Assembly: GCA_009659925.1 (NCBI GenBank)
Contig: PUXW01000017.1
Span: 1 to 56,561 of the forward strand
Origin: Nitratiruptor sp.
Lineage (GTDB): Bacteria; Campylobacterota; Campylobacteria; Campylobacterales; Nitratiruptoraceae
Direction of reading: 5' to 3'
DNA: 56,561 nt
Positions 43,894-52,380 of the stretch are shown in pieces. Position 1 is the first letter of the stretch, and every line of letters begins with the position of its first letter. Below the pieces are notes generated by a model that saw only the letters and a list, made by a program, of their open reading frames with translations, was not told where the DNA came from and made no database searches. Position numbers and translations under genes: made by a program.

Positions 43894-44683
43894 ACTCCTA
43901 CGACGCAAACATGAGATCTGGCTCACCTTTCTCTTTGGCTCCTTCGCCCTGCCCAGGGGCTCCAAGAGCGAAGAGCTCTTTGACTTTGCCCTCATTCACT
44001 TCCGCCATCTCAAGTGGATAGCCCAAGAGATCGTCGCATCGGGAGAGGATGTAGATTGGAACCGCAACCCCATCCCCCTCAACTTCAAGGATGGAACCCA
44101 GCTCTACGAGGCTTTGAGCCACCTCCTCCAATCGATCCGCCCCCACTATCCAGTGAGCCCGCTCTTCCAGCGTATCGTCGGCGATGAGGAATACATGCTC
44201 ACCCGGCTCCACAACCCGCCCCAAGTCCCTATCAGCGCCTTTGAGCGCCACCTCCACTTCAAGGGCCTCGATCGCAAGAGCCTCGACAACCTCATCCTCT
44301 TCCTGGTGGAAGAGTCCTACAAGGAGTATGAACTCATCCTCACCTACACCTACTCCCAACTCCACAGCGACGACGCCACCATCGCCCTCATCTTTGAAGA
44401 TCTGGTCCAAGAGTCCCTCTACCACCTGAAATCCTTCGCCCTCCTCATGGCTAAACTCGGGATCTTGAGCGTGCCCCGGGTCGTGATGGAGCAGGTGTAT
44501 AAATTCCAGGACCTCAAGGCCTTCCTCCTCAAGGGGATCGAAGAGGAGCGGGCAGCCAAAGAGCAGTGCAAGGCTTTGAGCCAGGGAATCGCCGACAAGG
44601 AACTGGCCACCTTCTTTGAGTATATCAACCAGCAAGAGGAGTATCACATCTATCTCATGGAAAAGGTACTCCAACGGCTATGA
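43880..44683 (+). CDS. Ferritin-like domain protein, possibly tandem
   Basis: A 267-residue helical cytoplasmic protein. The C-terminal half has the spacing of a diiron four-helix bundle: Glu144/145, Glu178 with His182, Glu222, and Glu253-x-x-His256 (NQQEEYHIYLMEK). The N-terminal half repeats degenerate pieces (IHFRHLKWIAQEIV at 39-52, IVGDEEYMLTRL at 99-110), suggesting a duplicated bundle with the first metal site altered. I infer iron or metal handling. Its start overlaps the IscU-like gene by 14 bases, and its end overlaps the next gene. Confidence 0.7.
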   Translation: MEMIELLRRKHEIWLTFLFGSFALPRGSKSEELFDFALIHFRHLKWIAQEIVASGEDVDWNRNPIPLNFKDGTQLYEALSHLLQSIRPHYPVSPLFQRIVGDEEYMLTRLHNPPQVPISAFERHLHFKGLDRKSLDNLILFLVEESYKEYELILTYTYSQLHSDDATIALIFEDLVQESLYHLKSFALLMAKLGILSVPRVVMEQVYKFQDLKAFLLKGIEEERAAKEQCKALSQGIADKELATFFEYINQQEEYHIYLMEKVLQRL

Positions 44684-44925
44684 GATGGTCCAGCCTCCTC
44701 CTGGCCCTCTCCCTCGTTGCCGGAGAGCACAACCAGAGCCTCCCCTTCGATCTGGACCGGGAGATCGACAAGATCATGCAAGCCCCTCCCCATAAACGGC
44801 GTATCCTCATGAACGCCCTCAAACGGAAGATATTCGAGCTCAACCTCGAAGTCCAATCTGCCCAGATTCTCAACCTCCAGCGACTACTCAACCTCAAAGC
44901 CCATACGAGAGGAAGGGATCGATGA
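44680..44925 (+). CDS. Small secreted hypothetical protein
   Basis: An 81-residue protein with a short signal peptide (MRWSSLLLALSLVAGEH), then a charged helical mature part (DREIDKIMQAPPHKRRILMN, LNLEVQSAQILNLQRLLN). No cysteines or known domain. It overlaps both neighbours by ATGA, so it is translated with them. Confidence 0.7.
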   Translation: MRWSSLLLALSLVAGEHNQSLPFDLDREIDKIMQAPPHKRRILMNALKRKIFELNLEVQSAQILNLQRLLNLKAHTRGRDR

Positions 44926-45689
44926 AGCAACTTCTCCTAGCACTCCTACTCCTTGCCAGCCTCTGGGCCAACGGCTACAACGACGACGATCTCGATGGGG
45001 TTCCCAACCATCTCGACCGCTGTCCCGCCACCCCGTTTAGCGATATTGTCGACGAGTTTGGATGTAGCATCGAGCGCCTCATCCGCCCGAGACAGGTGGA
45101 GTTTTATCTCGAATACCTCTACGCCCGGGATGGCCACTTCCACGAAAACGGCTACCTAGCCAACCTCACCCTCTACCGGGGTCCCTTCGACTTCAGCTTG
45201 AGCAGTCTCTATTTCAACAATCCCCAAAAGGCCGGTTTTTCCGATGTGAACATCCGCCTCCAATACCTCTTCCATCCCACCCCTATGTGGGATCTGCTCC
45301 TAGGAGTTGGGATCGATCTTCCAACCTACAACGTCCCAGGAAACCGGAGCGACTACGCCCTCTACTGGAACAACTACTACTACCTCCTCGACATCCGCCT
45401 CCTCTTTGGTCTCTACCACATCTACACCACCGACCGCTACGGCCAGCAGCGCCGCCTCAAGAACTCCTACGGAGGCTATGGAGGGATCGAGTACTTCTTT
45501 GGGCCCTGGAGCTTGGAGCTCTCCTACCTCTACCACAAGAGCAAATTTGGCTCCATCAACAATCTCCTCTACCTGCGCACCGAGCGCCGCTTCCAAGGGG
45601 GCCTCTTCCTCTTTGCTACGGGGAGCAAGGCCTTGAACAACCAGACCATCGACCATGTCTTTAGCCTCGGTTTCGGGTACCGATTCTAA
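44922..45689 (+). CDS. Outer-membrane protein with a thrombospondin type-3-like repeat
   Basis: A 255-residue protein: signal peptide (MKQLLLALLLLASLWANG), a calcium-binding TSP3-like segment (DDDLDGVPNHLDRCPATPFS, about 21-40), then a beta-barrel-like region rich in Tyr and Leu (NNYYYLLDIRLLFGLYHIY) ending in a terminal aromatic (GFGYRF), the usual signal for outer-membrane insertion. Length and layout suit an 8-12 strand barrel. It is last in the operon started by the IscU-like gene. Confidence 0.78.
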   Translation: MKQLLLALLLLASLWANGYNDDDLDGVPNHLDRCPATPFSDIVDEFGCSIERLIRPRQVEFYLEYLYARDGHFHENGYLANLTLYRGPFDFSLSSLYFNNPQKAGFSDVNIRLQYLFHPTPMWDLLLGVGIDLPTYNVPGNRSDYALYWNNYYYLLDIRLLFGLYHIYTTDRYGQQRRLKNSYGGYGGIEYFFGPWSLELSYLYHKSKFGSINNLLYLRTERRFQGGLFLFATGSKALNNQTIDHVFSLGFGYRF

Positions 45690-45734
45690 CACTTCTTTAA
45701 CCAATCCCTAATAGGTGAGTAACGAAGTTTTCCC

Positions 45735-45740
45735 TATAAT
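45735..45740 (+). promoter_or_regulatory. -10 box of the acidic secreted protein gene
   Basis: TATAAT in TCCCTATAATGCGTG, giving a start near 45747 and a leader of about 40 bases. No convincing -35 is seen. Confidence 0.55.
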
Positions 45741-45786
45741 GCGTGTGAAGAAAGAGTTGAAGAAAGTTAGATCGAAAGGAGTGAAA

Positions 45787-46914
45787 ATGCGAAAGGAACT
45801 TTTTGGAGCCCTCGCCCTTGCCGCTCTTCTTTTTAACACCGCAAGCGCCTCAACCGAGCGGATGGGCAGCTTCACCACAGGCTTTAGCGAAATCGAAGAG
45901 CACAGCCAAGAGCTCAAAGAGGAGCACGAGGATCAGGACCATCGGTTCGGTTACGAGGAAGAGGAAGAGGATACCCACGGGAAGCTCAAAGAGGAGTGGA
46001 AACAAAAGCCAAAGGAACCGATCCTCATCCACGATGACGATCAAGAGGAAGGAGATCTCTTCGACAAGCCAGTCAAAGAGCGCCCCCTCAAAGAGCCCCG
46101 AGAGGGAGAGATCCATATCGACGATGAGGATCTCGCCGACAAGATGGAGGCTCAAAAGGGAACCTTCCATACCCAGTTGGAAGAGGCCAACTCTTCCAAG
46201 GAGATGAAGCCCCACTTTGAGGATGCCCAGGAAGATCTGGAGGAAGAAGGGGTCAAGGGGCACATGGGCTCCGCTAAAGAGCTCATTGGCCAAATCTCCC
46301 AGCTCCTCCACGATCCCCAGCTCGATTCAGAGACGAAGAAGCTCCTTAAAGAGGCCAAAAAGGCCATCAAGTTCTACAAACAGGCGGAACTCTTCGCAGA
46401 TATGGATCTGAGCCAACTCGGCCAGGATCCAGCCCTCTTGGAGGAGCTCAAGGAGCGCATCGAAGCGGCCAAGCAGGAGCGAGATCGCCAAGTAGCCCAG
46501 AAACTGGTTCATAGCGGGGAGAAGGAGGTCTATCCCGTTGTAGGCTACTTCGTCTCCATCGGCCCAGGCCAGTACGATTGGATCTTCGTGACCATGGGAG
46601 GCCAGGCCTACAAACTGGTTGGAGTCAACGATCAAGGGAACTTCCAGTACGCTCCCTTCACTGAGCCGGTGAGCCTCCACGAAGATGGCCATATCCAAGT
46701 GGGTGATCAGCTCAAGAAGGGGCTTCCCTTCGTGAACTATCAAGATCCGACGGAAAATGGCTTCGACTGGGTCATCACCCTCGGGGGCAAGGTCTATAAA
46801 CTGGAGGGCTACGATCCAGATAGCCAGAGTTTCGTCTATACCCCGATTGAGAGTGTCATCGCCCAGGAGAATGGGGATCAGGTGGAGATCCTCCTCCCTG
46901 GCGTGGAGAACTGA
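45787..46914 (+). CDS. Acidic secreted protein with two C-terminal repeats
   Basis: A 375-residue protein with a signal peptide (MRKELFGALALAALLFNTAS). The mature N-terminal part (about 25-245) is extremely rich in Glu, Asp and Lys and is likely disordered or helical. The C-terminal part holds two repeats of about 63 residues (247-312 and 313-375) sharing the pattern DW[IV]..[TL]GG..YKL.G....F.Y.P; the Asp-Trp pairs are at 264 and 327. I do not recognise the family. ATG 45787 follows AAAGGAG; an in-frame ATG at 45715 lies upstream of the -10 and is rejected. Confidence 0.78.
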   Translation: MRKELFGALALAALLFNTASASTERMGSFTTGFSEIEEHSQELKEEHEDQDHRFGYEEEEEDTHGKLKEEWKQKPKEPILIHDDDQEEGDLFDKPVKERPLKEPREGEIHIDDEDLADKMEAQKGTFHTQLEEANSSKEMKPHFEDAQEDLEEEGVKGHMGSAKELIGQISQLLHDPQLDSETKKLLKEAKKAIKFYKQAELFADMDLSQLGQDPALLEELKERIEAAKQERDRQVAQKLVHSGEKEVYPVVGYFVSIGPGQYDWIFVTMGGQAYKLVGVNDQGNFQYAPFTEPVSLHEDGHIQVGDQLKKGLPFVNYQDPTENGFDWVITLGGKVYKLEGYDPDSQSFVYTPIESVIAQENGDQVEILLPGVEN

Positions 46915-46918
46915 AACC

Positions 46919-48055
46919 TTACGAGAGACGGTGCTTGTAGGTGCAATAATCGAAACGCTTGAGAATCTCCAACTCCCCGCTCTTGCGCAAGATAGCCAAG
47001 GCGGGGAGGCGGATGCCGTTGAAGGTGGTATTCTTCACAAAGGTGTAGTGGATCATATCCTCAAAGATCACCTTGTCCCCAGGCCGCAAAGGGCGATCGA
47101 AGCTGTAGTCCCCAATGACATCGCCGGCTAAACAGCTATTTCCTCCGAGACGATAGGTGTAAGGCTTTTCACCAGGAGCTCCAGCCCCACGAATTTCGGG
47201 ACGATAGGGCATGGCTAGTACATCGGGCATGTGGGCTTCAGCGGAGGTGTCCAAAATGGCGATCTCCATCCCATTGCGCACCACATCCACCACACTTGCA
47301 ACCAAGACCCCCGTCCGCCATCCCACCGCTTCTCCGGGTTCGAGGTAGACCTCAACCCCGTAACGCTCCTTGAAGGCGGTTATCAACTCCACGAGCCCTT
47401 CCACATCGTATCCCTCCTTGGTAATGTGGTGGCCCCCACCAAAATTGACCCAGCGACACTTTGGGATGAAGGGGCCAAATGCCTCCTCGAAAGCGGCAAC
47501 TACCTTGGCCAGAGAGGCGGCACTCTCTTCACACAAGGCGTGGAAGTGGAGCCCTTCGATCCCCTCCTCCCAACGGAATTCCTGGGCTACGACCCCAAGA
47601 CGGCTGTAGGGAGCACAGGGGTTGTACAGCTCGACTGGGGCGACACTCACCTCGGGGTTGACCCGAATCCCGATGGAGGCTCCATGCTCCCTAGCCCGCT
47701 CCTTGAAGCGATGGAACTGGGAGAGGGAGTTGAAGATCACATGGTCGCTCATCTTGGCGATGAGGTCGAACTCATCCTCCTTAAAAGCGGGGGAGTAGGT
47801 GTGTACCTCCTTGCCCAGCTCTTCAAAGGCCAACTGGGCCTCCCAGAGCCCACTGGCGGCGGCTCCAGCCAGATAGCGTCTGAGCAGGGGGAAGGTAGCC
47901 CACATGGCAAAGCCCTTGAGGGCGACGAGAATCTTGGCTCCGCTGGCCCGTTGGACCTGGTCCAGGAGCTGGAGATTGGCCTCAAGAAGGGCCTCCTCGC
48001 AGACATAAACTGGAGTTGGGAGTCGGTCGAGGACCGCCTCGATACGCGATTCCAT
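46919..48055 (-). CDS. nspC: Carboxynorspermidine decarboxylase
   Basis: PLP-dependent alanine-racemase-fold decarboxylase making spermidine (or norspermidine) from its carboxy form in the pathway that replaces S-adenosylmethionine decarboxylase. The 378-residue protein has the PLP lysine in ILVALKGFAMW (Lys47), with ALCEESAASL, WVNFGGGHH and GEAVGWRTG further on. ATG 48055 lies 2 bases after the synthase gene; an in-frame extension to 48250 runs into that gene and is rejected. Confidence 0.94.
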   Translation of the reverse strand: MESRIEAVLDRLPTPVYVCEEALLEANLQLLDQVQRASGAKILVALKGFAMWATFPLLRRYLAGAAASGLWEAQLAFEELGKEVHTYSPAFKEDEFDLIAKMSDHVIFNSLSQFHRFKERAREHGASIGIRVNPEVSVAPVELYNPCAPYSRLGVVAQEFRWEEGIEGLHFHALCEESAASLAKVVAAFEEAFGPFIPKCRWVNFGGGHHITKEGYDVEGLVELITAFKERYGVEVYLEPGEAVGWRTGVLVASVVDVVRNGMEIAILDTSAEAHMPDVLAMPYRPEIRGAGAPGEKPYTYRLGGNSCLAGDVIGDYSFDRPLRPGDKVIFEDMIHYTFVKNTTFNGIRLPALAILRKSGELEILKRFDYCTYKHRLS

Positions 48056-48057
48056 AC

Positions 48058-49272
<1,215 letters not shown>

Positions 49273-49281
49273 ACCACTCCT

Positions 49282-49449
49282 TTACGCATAAAGATCGATT
49301 CGGCTCCCCCTTTTCCCCTTCTCCCTGGAAGAGGGAGCGGACTTCTGCTTGCCCTTTCCCCGGGAAGGCCGCTTCCAGGGCCAGGGGAACCGGCGTTCAT
49401 TGACAATCCCATAGATCCTAGGGATTCGTTCCACATCGAGCCGTCCCAT
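49282..49449 (-). CDS. Small basic hypothetical protein
   Basis: A 55-residue protein starting MGRLDVERIPRIYGIVNERR, with an RFPWPWKRP segment and a Lys/Arg/Ser-rich tail. Support for it being real: ATG 49449 has AAGGAAGG at the correct distance, a TACAAT -10 (49479-49484) lies 30 bases upstream, and the downstream synthase gene starts 9 bases after its stop. Its function is unknown. Confidence 0.6.
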   Translation of the reverse strand: MGRLDVERIPRIYGIVNERRFPWPWKRPSRGKGKQKSAPSSREKGKRGSRIDLYA

Positions 49450-49561
49450 GGTCCTTCCTTGGAGAGGAATCTCTTCCAATTGTAGCAAAAATGTGACTTT
49501 GGATACACTTCCCGCAAGGAAGATGTGCTAAGATAACCAAAATCCTCAAAAAGGAGTCGCT

Positions 49562-49993
49562 ATGGAGAGCCTCAACATCGTCTGTCCCAACTGCCTTGCC
49601 CTCAACCGCCTACCCAAAAAGAGCTACTACGCCAAAGCCAAGTGCGGTAAGTGTGGCTTCAACCTCCTCGATACCCATCCCATCGAACTCAACCCGCAAA
49701 ACTTCGAGCCGATGATCACCAAGAACGATATCCCCGTTATTGTTGACTTCTGGGCCCCCTGGTGCGGTCCATGCCAGATGATGGCCCCAGCCTTTGAAGA
49801 AGCGGCCAGCCACTTCCCCCTCAAAGCCCGATTCGCCAAGGTCAACACCGAGGAGTACCCCCAACTGGCCCAACCCTTTGGCATCCGCGGAATCCCCACG
49901 ATGATCGCCTTCAAACACGGCCAAGAACTTGGTAGGGTGAGTGGGGCTTTGAGCGCCGATCAGATCATCCAGTGGGTAAGCCGCTTCCTCTAA
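49562..49993 (+). CDS. trxC: Thioredoxin with N-terminal zinc ribbon (TrxC type)
   Basis: A 143-residue thiol-disulfide oxidoreductase. Cys8, Cys11, Cys28 and Cys31 form a zinc ribbon as in thioredoxin 2; the redox site is WCGPC (Cys68, Cys71), followed by the cis-proline in IRGIPTMIAFKHG. It is cytoplasmic and likely protective against oxidative stress. The start follows AAAAAGGAG. Confidence 0.93.
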   Translation: MESLNIVCPNCLALNRLPKKSYYAKAKCGKCGFNLLDTHPIELNPQNFEPMITKNDIPVIVDFWAPWCGPCQMMAPAFEEAASHFPLKARFAKVNTEEYPQLAQPFGIRGIPTMIAFKHGQELGRVSGALSADQIIQWVSRFL

Positions 49994-50195
49994 CCCTCCC
50001 TTCGGGGGAGGCCCACCCACCTACATAGCCAACCTCTCTTCGATCAAATCCTCCTATCCCCTCTGATTAGTCGAATTTCAACAATGGAAGAGCCAAAGGA
50101 GAGGTCGCTTTGAGCGTAGGGCAGGAATAGCGAAAAGAGAGCAAAAAAAGGGGCAAGAGAGTCAGTGAAGATCCGGGCCCGAAGGCCCGAGGGAG
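49994..50195. other. Convergent intergenic region with two GC-rich hairpins
   Basis: Between trxC and the cytochrome gene lie CCTCCC/GGGAGG with loop TTCGG (49995-50011), just after trxC, and CGGGCC/GGCCCG around a CGAA loop (50174-50189; UUCG when read on the minus strand), just after the cytochrome gene. Each is placed to stop its own transcript, although U runs are poor; a minus-strand T run occurs further on near 50145-50151. I see no gene in the middle. Confidence 0.55.
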
Positions 50196-50498
50196 TTACT
50201 TCAATTTGGAGATATACTCGGCCAACGCCTCGATATCGGCGTCGCTCAAGCTGGCAACTTGGCCCTTCATGAGCATACCCATGCCATAGACATTGCGGGT
50301 TCCAGCTTTGTAGCCCTTGAGAGCCTCTACCAGCTTCGCTTTGTCCCATCCAGCAATTGGAGCAGACTTGCCAAGAGCCTTTTTCTCACCCTTCGCACCA
50401 TGGCATCCAGCACACTTCTTGTACAAAGCGGCTCCATCGGCAGCCATGAGAGTAGAAGCAACCAGAGCACTCAGAGTCAAAAGAGCCAACTTTTTCAT
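50196..50498 (-). CDS. Periplasmic monoheme cytochrome c (c553-like)
   Basis: A 100-residue class I cytochrome: signal peptide (MKKLALLTLSALVASTLMAA), heme motif CAGCH (29-33) and candidate axial methionines in NVYGMGMLMKGQV. It carries electrons in the periplasm, for example to a terminal oxidase or peroxidase. It lies 24 bases after the preceding cytochrome-like gene, probably on the same transcript. Confidence 0.93.
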   Translation of the reverse strand: MKKLALLTLSALVASTLMAADGAALYKKCAGCHGAKGEKKALGKSAPIAGWDKAKLVEALKGYKAGTRNVYGMGMLMKGQVASLSDADIEALAEYISKLK

Positions 50499-50522
50499 TG
50501 TAACCTCCTTTATGTGGTTTGT

Positions 50523-50846
50523 TTAGCAGCTGGGAACATTCCCGCTGTCGCTTGCATACTCGTAAGCAAAATCATAGATATGTTTGAGTTGGGTCTCTTT
50601 GAGATAGCCCTTGCGATACTTGGGGCAGAGCTTCTGGATCTCATCCTCAAATTTCCCCTCTTCGTAGAGCTCTTCCCACTCATCTTGGGTATGTTTGGCC
50701 GCAAATTTGGCCCCGTTGAAACCACAAACCTTCTTGAGCTTCTTCTGGTAGATCTTCTGCCCCTTGCTCGCATCGGCGAAAGCGGCAGTTCCTACCAGAC
50801 CAGCTCCCAGAAGTCCTGTGAGAATGAGTGTCGCGATCTTTTTCAT
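50523..50846 (-). CDS. Cytochrome-like secreted protein without a heme motif
   Basis: A 107-residue protein with a signal peptide (MKKIATLILTGLLGAGLVGT). Its mature part (GQKIYQKKLKKVCGFNGAKF) looks like a cytochrome c start, but there is no CxxCH: cysteines are at 41, 74 and 107 only. The FAAKHTQDEWEELYEEGKFE segment is a pattern I associate with small Campylobacterota cytochrome relatives. The function is unknown. ATG 50846 has a strong GAAGGAGG site. Confidence 0.78.
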   Translation of the reverse strand: MKKIATLILTGLLGAGLVGTAAFADASKGQKIYQKKLKKVCGFNGAKFAAKHTQDEWEELYEEGKFEDEIQKLCPKYRKGYLKETQLKHIYDFAYEYASDSGNVPSC

Positions 50847-50879
50847 CTGCTCCCTCCTTCGTCCAAGTTTTCATAGAAA

Positions 50880-50914
50880 AGTATAGACAAAAATCGTGAA
50901 CTAATCGTGAACTA
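50880..50914 (-). promoter_or_regulatory. Promoter with PhoB-box-like tandem direct repeat
   Basis: On the minus strand two perfect 11-base repeats (TAGTTCACGAT, 50904-50914 and 50893-50903) precede TATACT (50880-50885) by 7 bases. Read as TTCACGA-TTAG-TTCACGA-TTTT, this is the 7+4 layout of OmpR/PhoB-type boxes that replace the -35. The start would be near 50873. It overlaps the stop of the upstream cytochrome gene and lies downstream of an OmpR-family regulator gene. Confidence 0.6.
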
Positions 50915-51229
50915 GCGGATTCTTCCAATCACCTTGTAGCGGTTCCAGTAGATCTGCAAGAGCAAATCGAGCTCATCCGGATCCACCTGGTGGCGGTATC
51001 CTCGTCTGCGCTCTTTGGGAATCAGGGAGTTTTTGGGATCGGGATTGAGGAGTTGGCGGGCCATCGCCCCCTTGACCAACCGCTCGCTGCTGAAGTGGAG
51101 GAGATAATCGAAGAAGATCGGCTTGAGGGGGAGAGCCACCTCCCTATGGCAGGTGACACAGCGCCGATCGAAGATGGTATCGCTCCAGAGCTGGACCACC
51201 AAAAAAGCTAGGAGGACTATCTGTCCCAT
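50912..51229 (-). CDS. Monoheme cytochrome c-type protein encoded with the sensor kinase
   Basis: A 105-residue protein with a hydrophobic N-terminus (GQIVLLAFLVVQLWS) and heme motif CVTCH (24-28). The remaining part is helical and basic and does not look like a standard class I cytochrome. The start lies 13 bases inside the kinase gene, so the two are translationally coupled. This suggests a redox or heme signal linked to the two-component system, which is inference. Confidence 0.78.
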   Translation of the reverse strand: MGQIVLLAFLVVQLWSDTIFDRRCVTCHREVALPLKPIFFDYLLHFSSERLVKGAMARQLLNPDPKNSLIPKERRRGYRHQVDPDELDLLLQIYWNRYKVIGRIR

Positions 51230-52380
51230 CGCACTTCCACCTTGGTATAGACCCCCTCCTGGGAGTCGATGGCAATCTTCAACCCAAACTCCTTGGCGAT
51301 CATGTAGACGATATGCATCCCAATCCCAAACCCCCCCTCCACCTTACTCAGCCGCTTGTAGCGCTGGAAGATCTCATCAATCCGCTCCTTTGCAATGCCA
51401 ATCCCGCTATCCCGAATCCAAAAACCCCCCTCAAAACTCTTCACTTCGATGCTCCCTCCGACCCGATTGTATTTGATGGCGTTCGAGAGGATATTATCGA
51501 TGAGACGGGCCAACTTCTTCCGATCGGCCCGGAGTCTGGAGGGCCCTAGGTCGAGATGGAAGGTGATCCGCTTGCTCTGGGCCAAAGGTTTGAAGTAATC
51601 GACCCGCTGACCCAAAAGCCGGGCCACGTCGATGGTTTCGATCTTGGAAGGGAGCCGCTCATGGAGGAGGAGGTAGGTGAGATCATCGTAGATGTTGGCT
51701 ATGGTCCGGGCGGCAATTTCGATTCTAGCGATCTTCTTGGCCAGCTTGGGATCGTCGCTCTCGATGGTCTCGATGTTGGTCAAGATGGTGCTCACCGGAG
51801 TGTTGAGCTCATGGGTCGTATCCTTGATGAAGTCGTTCAAGAGGACGATGGAGTTGCGCATCGGACGCAAGAAGAGGGTGACGAGGAAGTAGCCGATCAC
51901 CGCCATGAAGAGGAGGAAGAGGGAGCCGAAAAAGACAATGTTGGCGAAGGCCCGGTGGAGCCAGGCCTCGTCATCGTCGATCTCGATGACCACATATTTG
52001 GCCCCGAGGTAGTAGAGCTCGGGCTCTTTAATGAAGTAGATCTGTTTGCCCTGCTTGTAGAGGACCTTATCAAAGGCGATCTTTTGGGTGCGCAAGAGGG
52101 AGAAGATCTGGACGAAGTCGGCATCGTAGATGGCCGAGCGGAAGTTGGAGTAGCGGGGATAGTAGTTGTCTTCCAAGAGGCTCTCGTGCATCTGACGGAT
52201 CCGGTGGATCACATCCTTGGCATAGTTTTGAAGCTTTGGAAGATGGGCGTTGAGGGCTAACTCCTTCTCGAAGCGGAAGTACATGAAGGAGGCGAGGGAG
52301 AAGATAATGACGGTCAAGAAGATGTAGAGGGTCAAAAAGTAGAAGAGGGAACGGCGCTCACTGGATAAACTTATACCCAT
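51217..52380 (-). CDS. Sensor histidine kinase
   Basis: A 387-residue membrane kinase: transmembrane helices at about 13-35 and 138-160 enclose a periplasmic sensor domain of about 100 residues; no HAMP domain is obvious. The phosphorylated His is in DTTHELNTPVSTI. The ATPase domain has the N box (LIDNILSNAIKYN), G1 (DSGIGIAKERIDEIF) and G2 (GFGIGMHIVYMIA). It overlaps the regulator gene by 23 bases and the cytochrome gene by 13. The ligand is unknown. Confidence 0.9.
   Translation of the reverse strand: MGISLSSERRSLFYFLTLYIFLTVIIFSLASFMYFRFEKELALNAHLPKLQNYAKDVIHRIRQMHESLLEDNYYPRYSNFRSAIYDADFVQIFSLLRTQKIAFDKVLYKQGKQIYFIKEPELYYLGAKYVVIEIDDDEAWLHRAFANIVFFGSLFLLFMAVIGYFLVTLFLRPMRNSIVLLNDFIKDTTHELNTPVSTILTNIETIESDDPKLAKKIARIEIAARTIANIYDDLTYLLLHERLPSKIETIDVARLLGQRVDYFKPLAQSKRITFHLDLGPSRLRADRKKLARLIDNILSNAIKYNRVGGSIEVKSFEGGFWIRDSGIGIAKERIDEIFQRYKRLSKVEGGFGIGMHIVYMIAKEFGLKIAIDSQEGVYTKVEVRWDR

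Noticed and set aside
43148-43995. Long minus-strand frame (284 codons) covering the IscU-like gene and the small hypothetical gene
   Set aside because: Only its last 76 codons, from ATG 43371 with an ideal ribosome-binding site, are supported; the upstream part is antisense to the IscU-like gene.
50069-50150. Possible small RNA in the trxC/cytochrome gap
   Set aside because: The middle of the gap has no promoter-like -10 and no stable structure beyond the two end hairpins.
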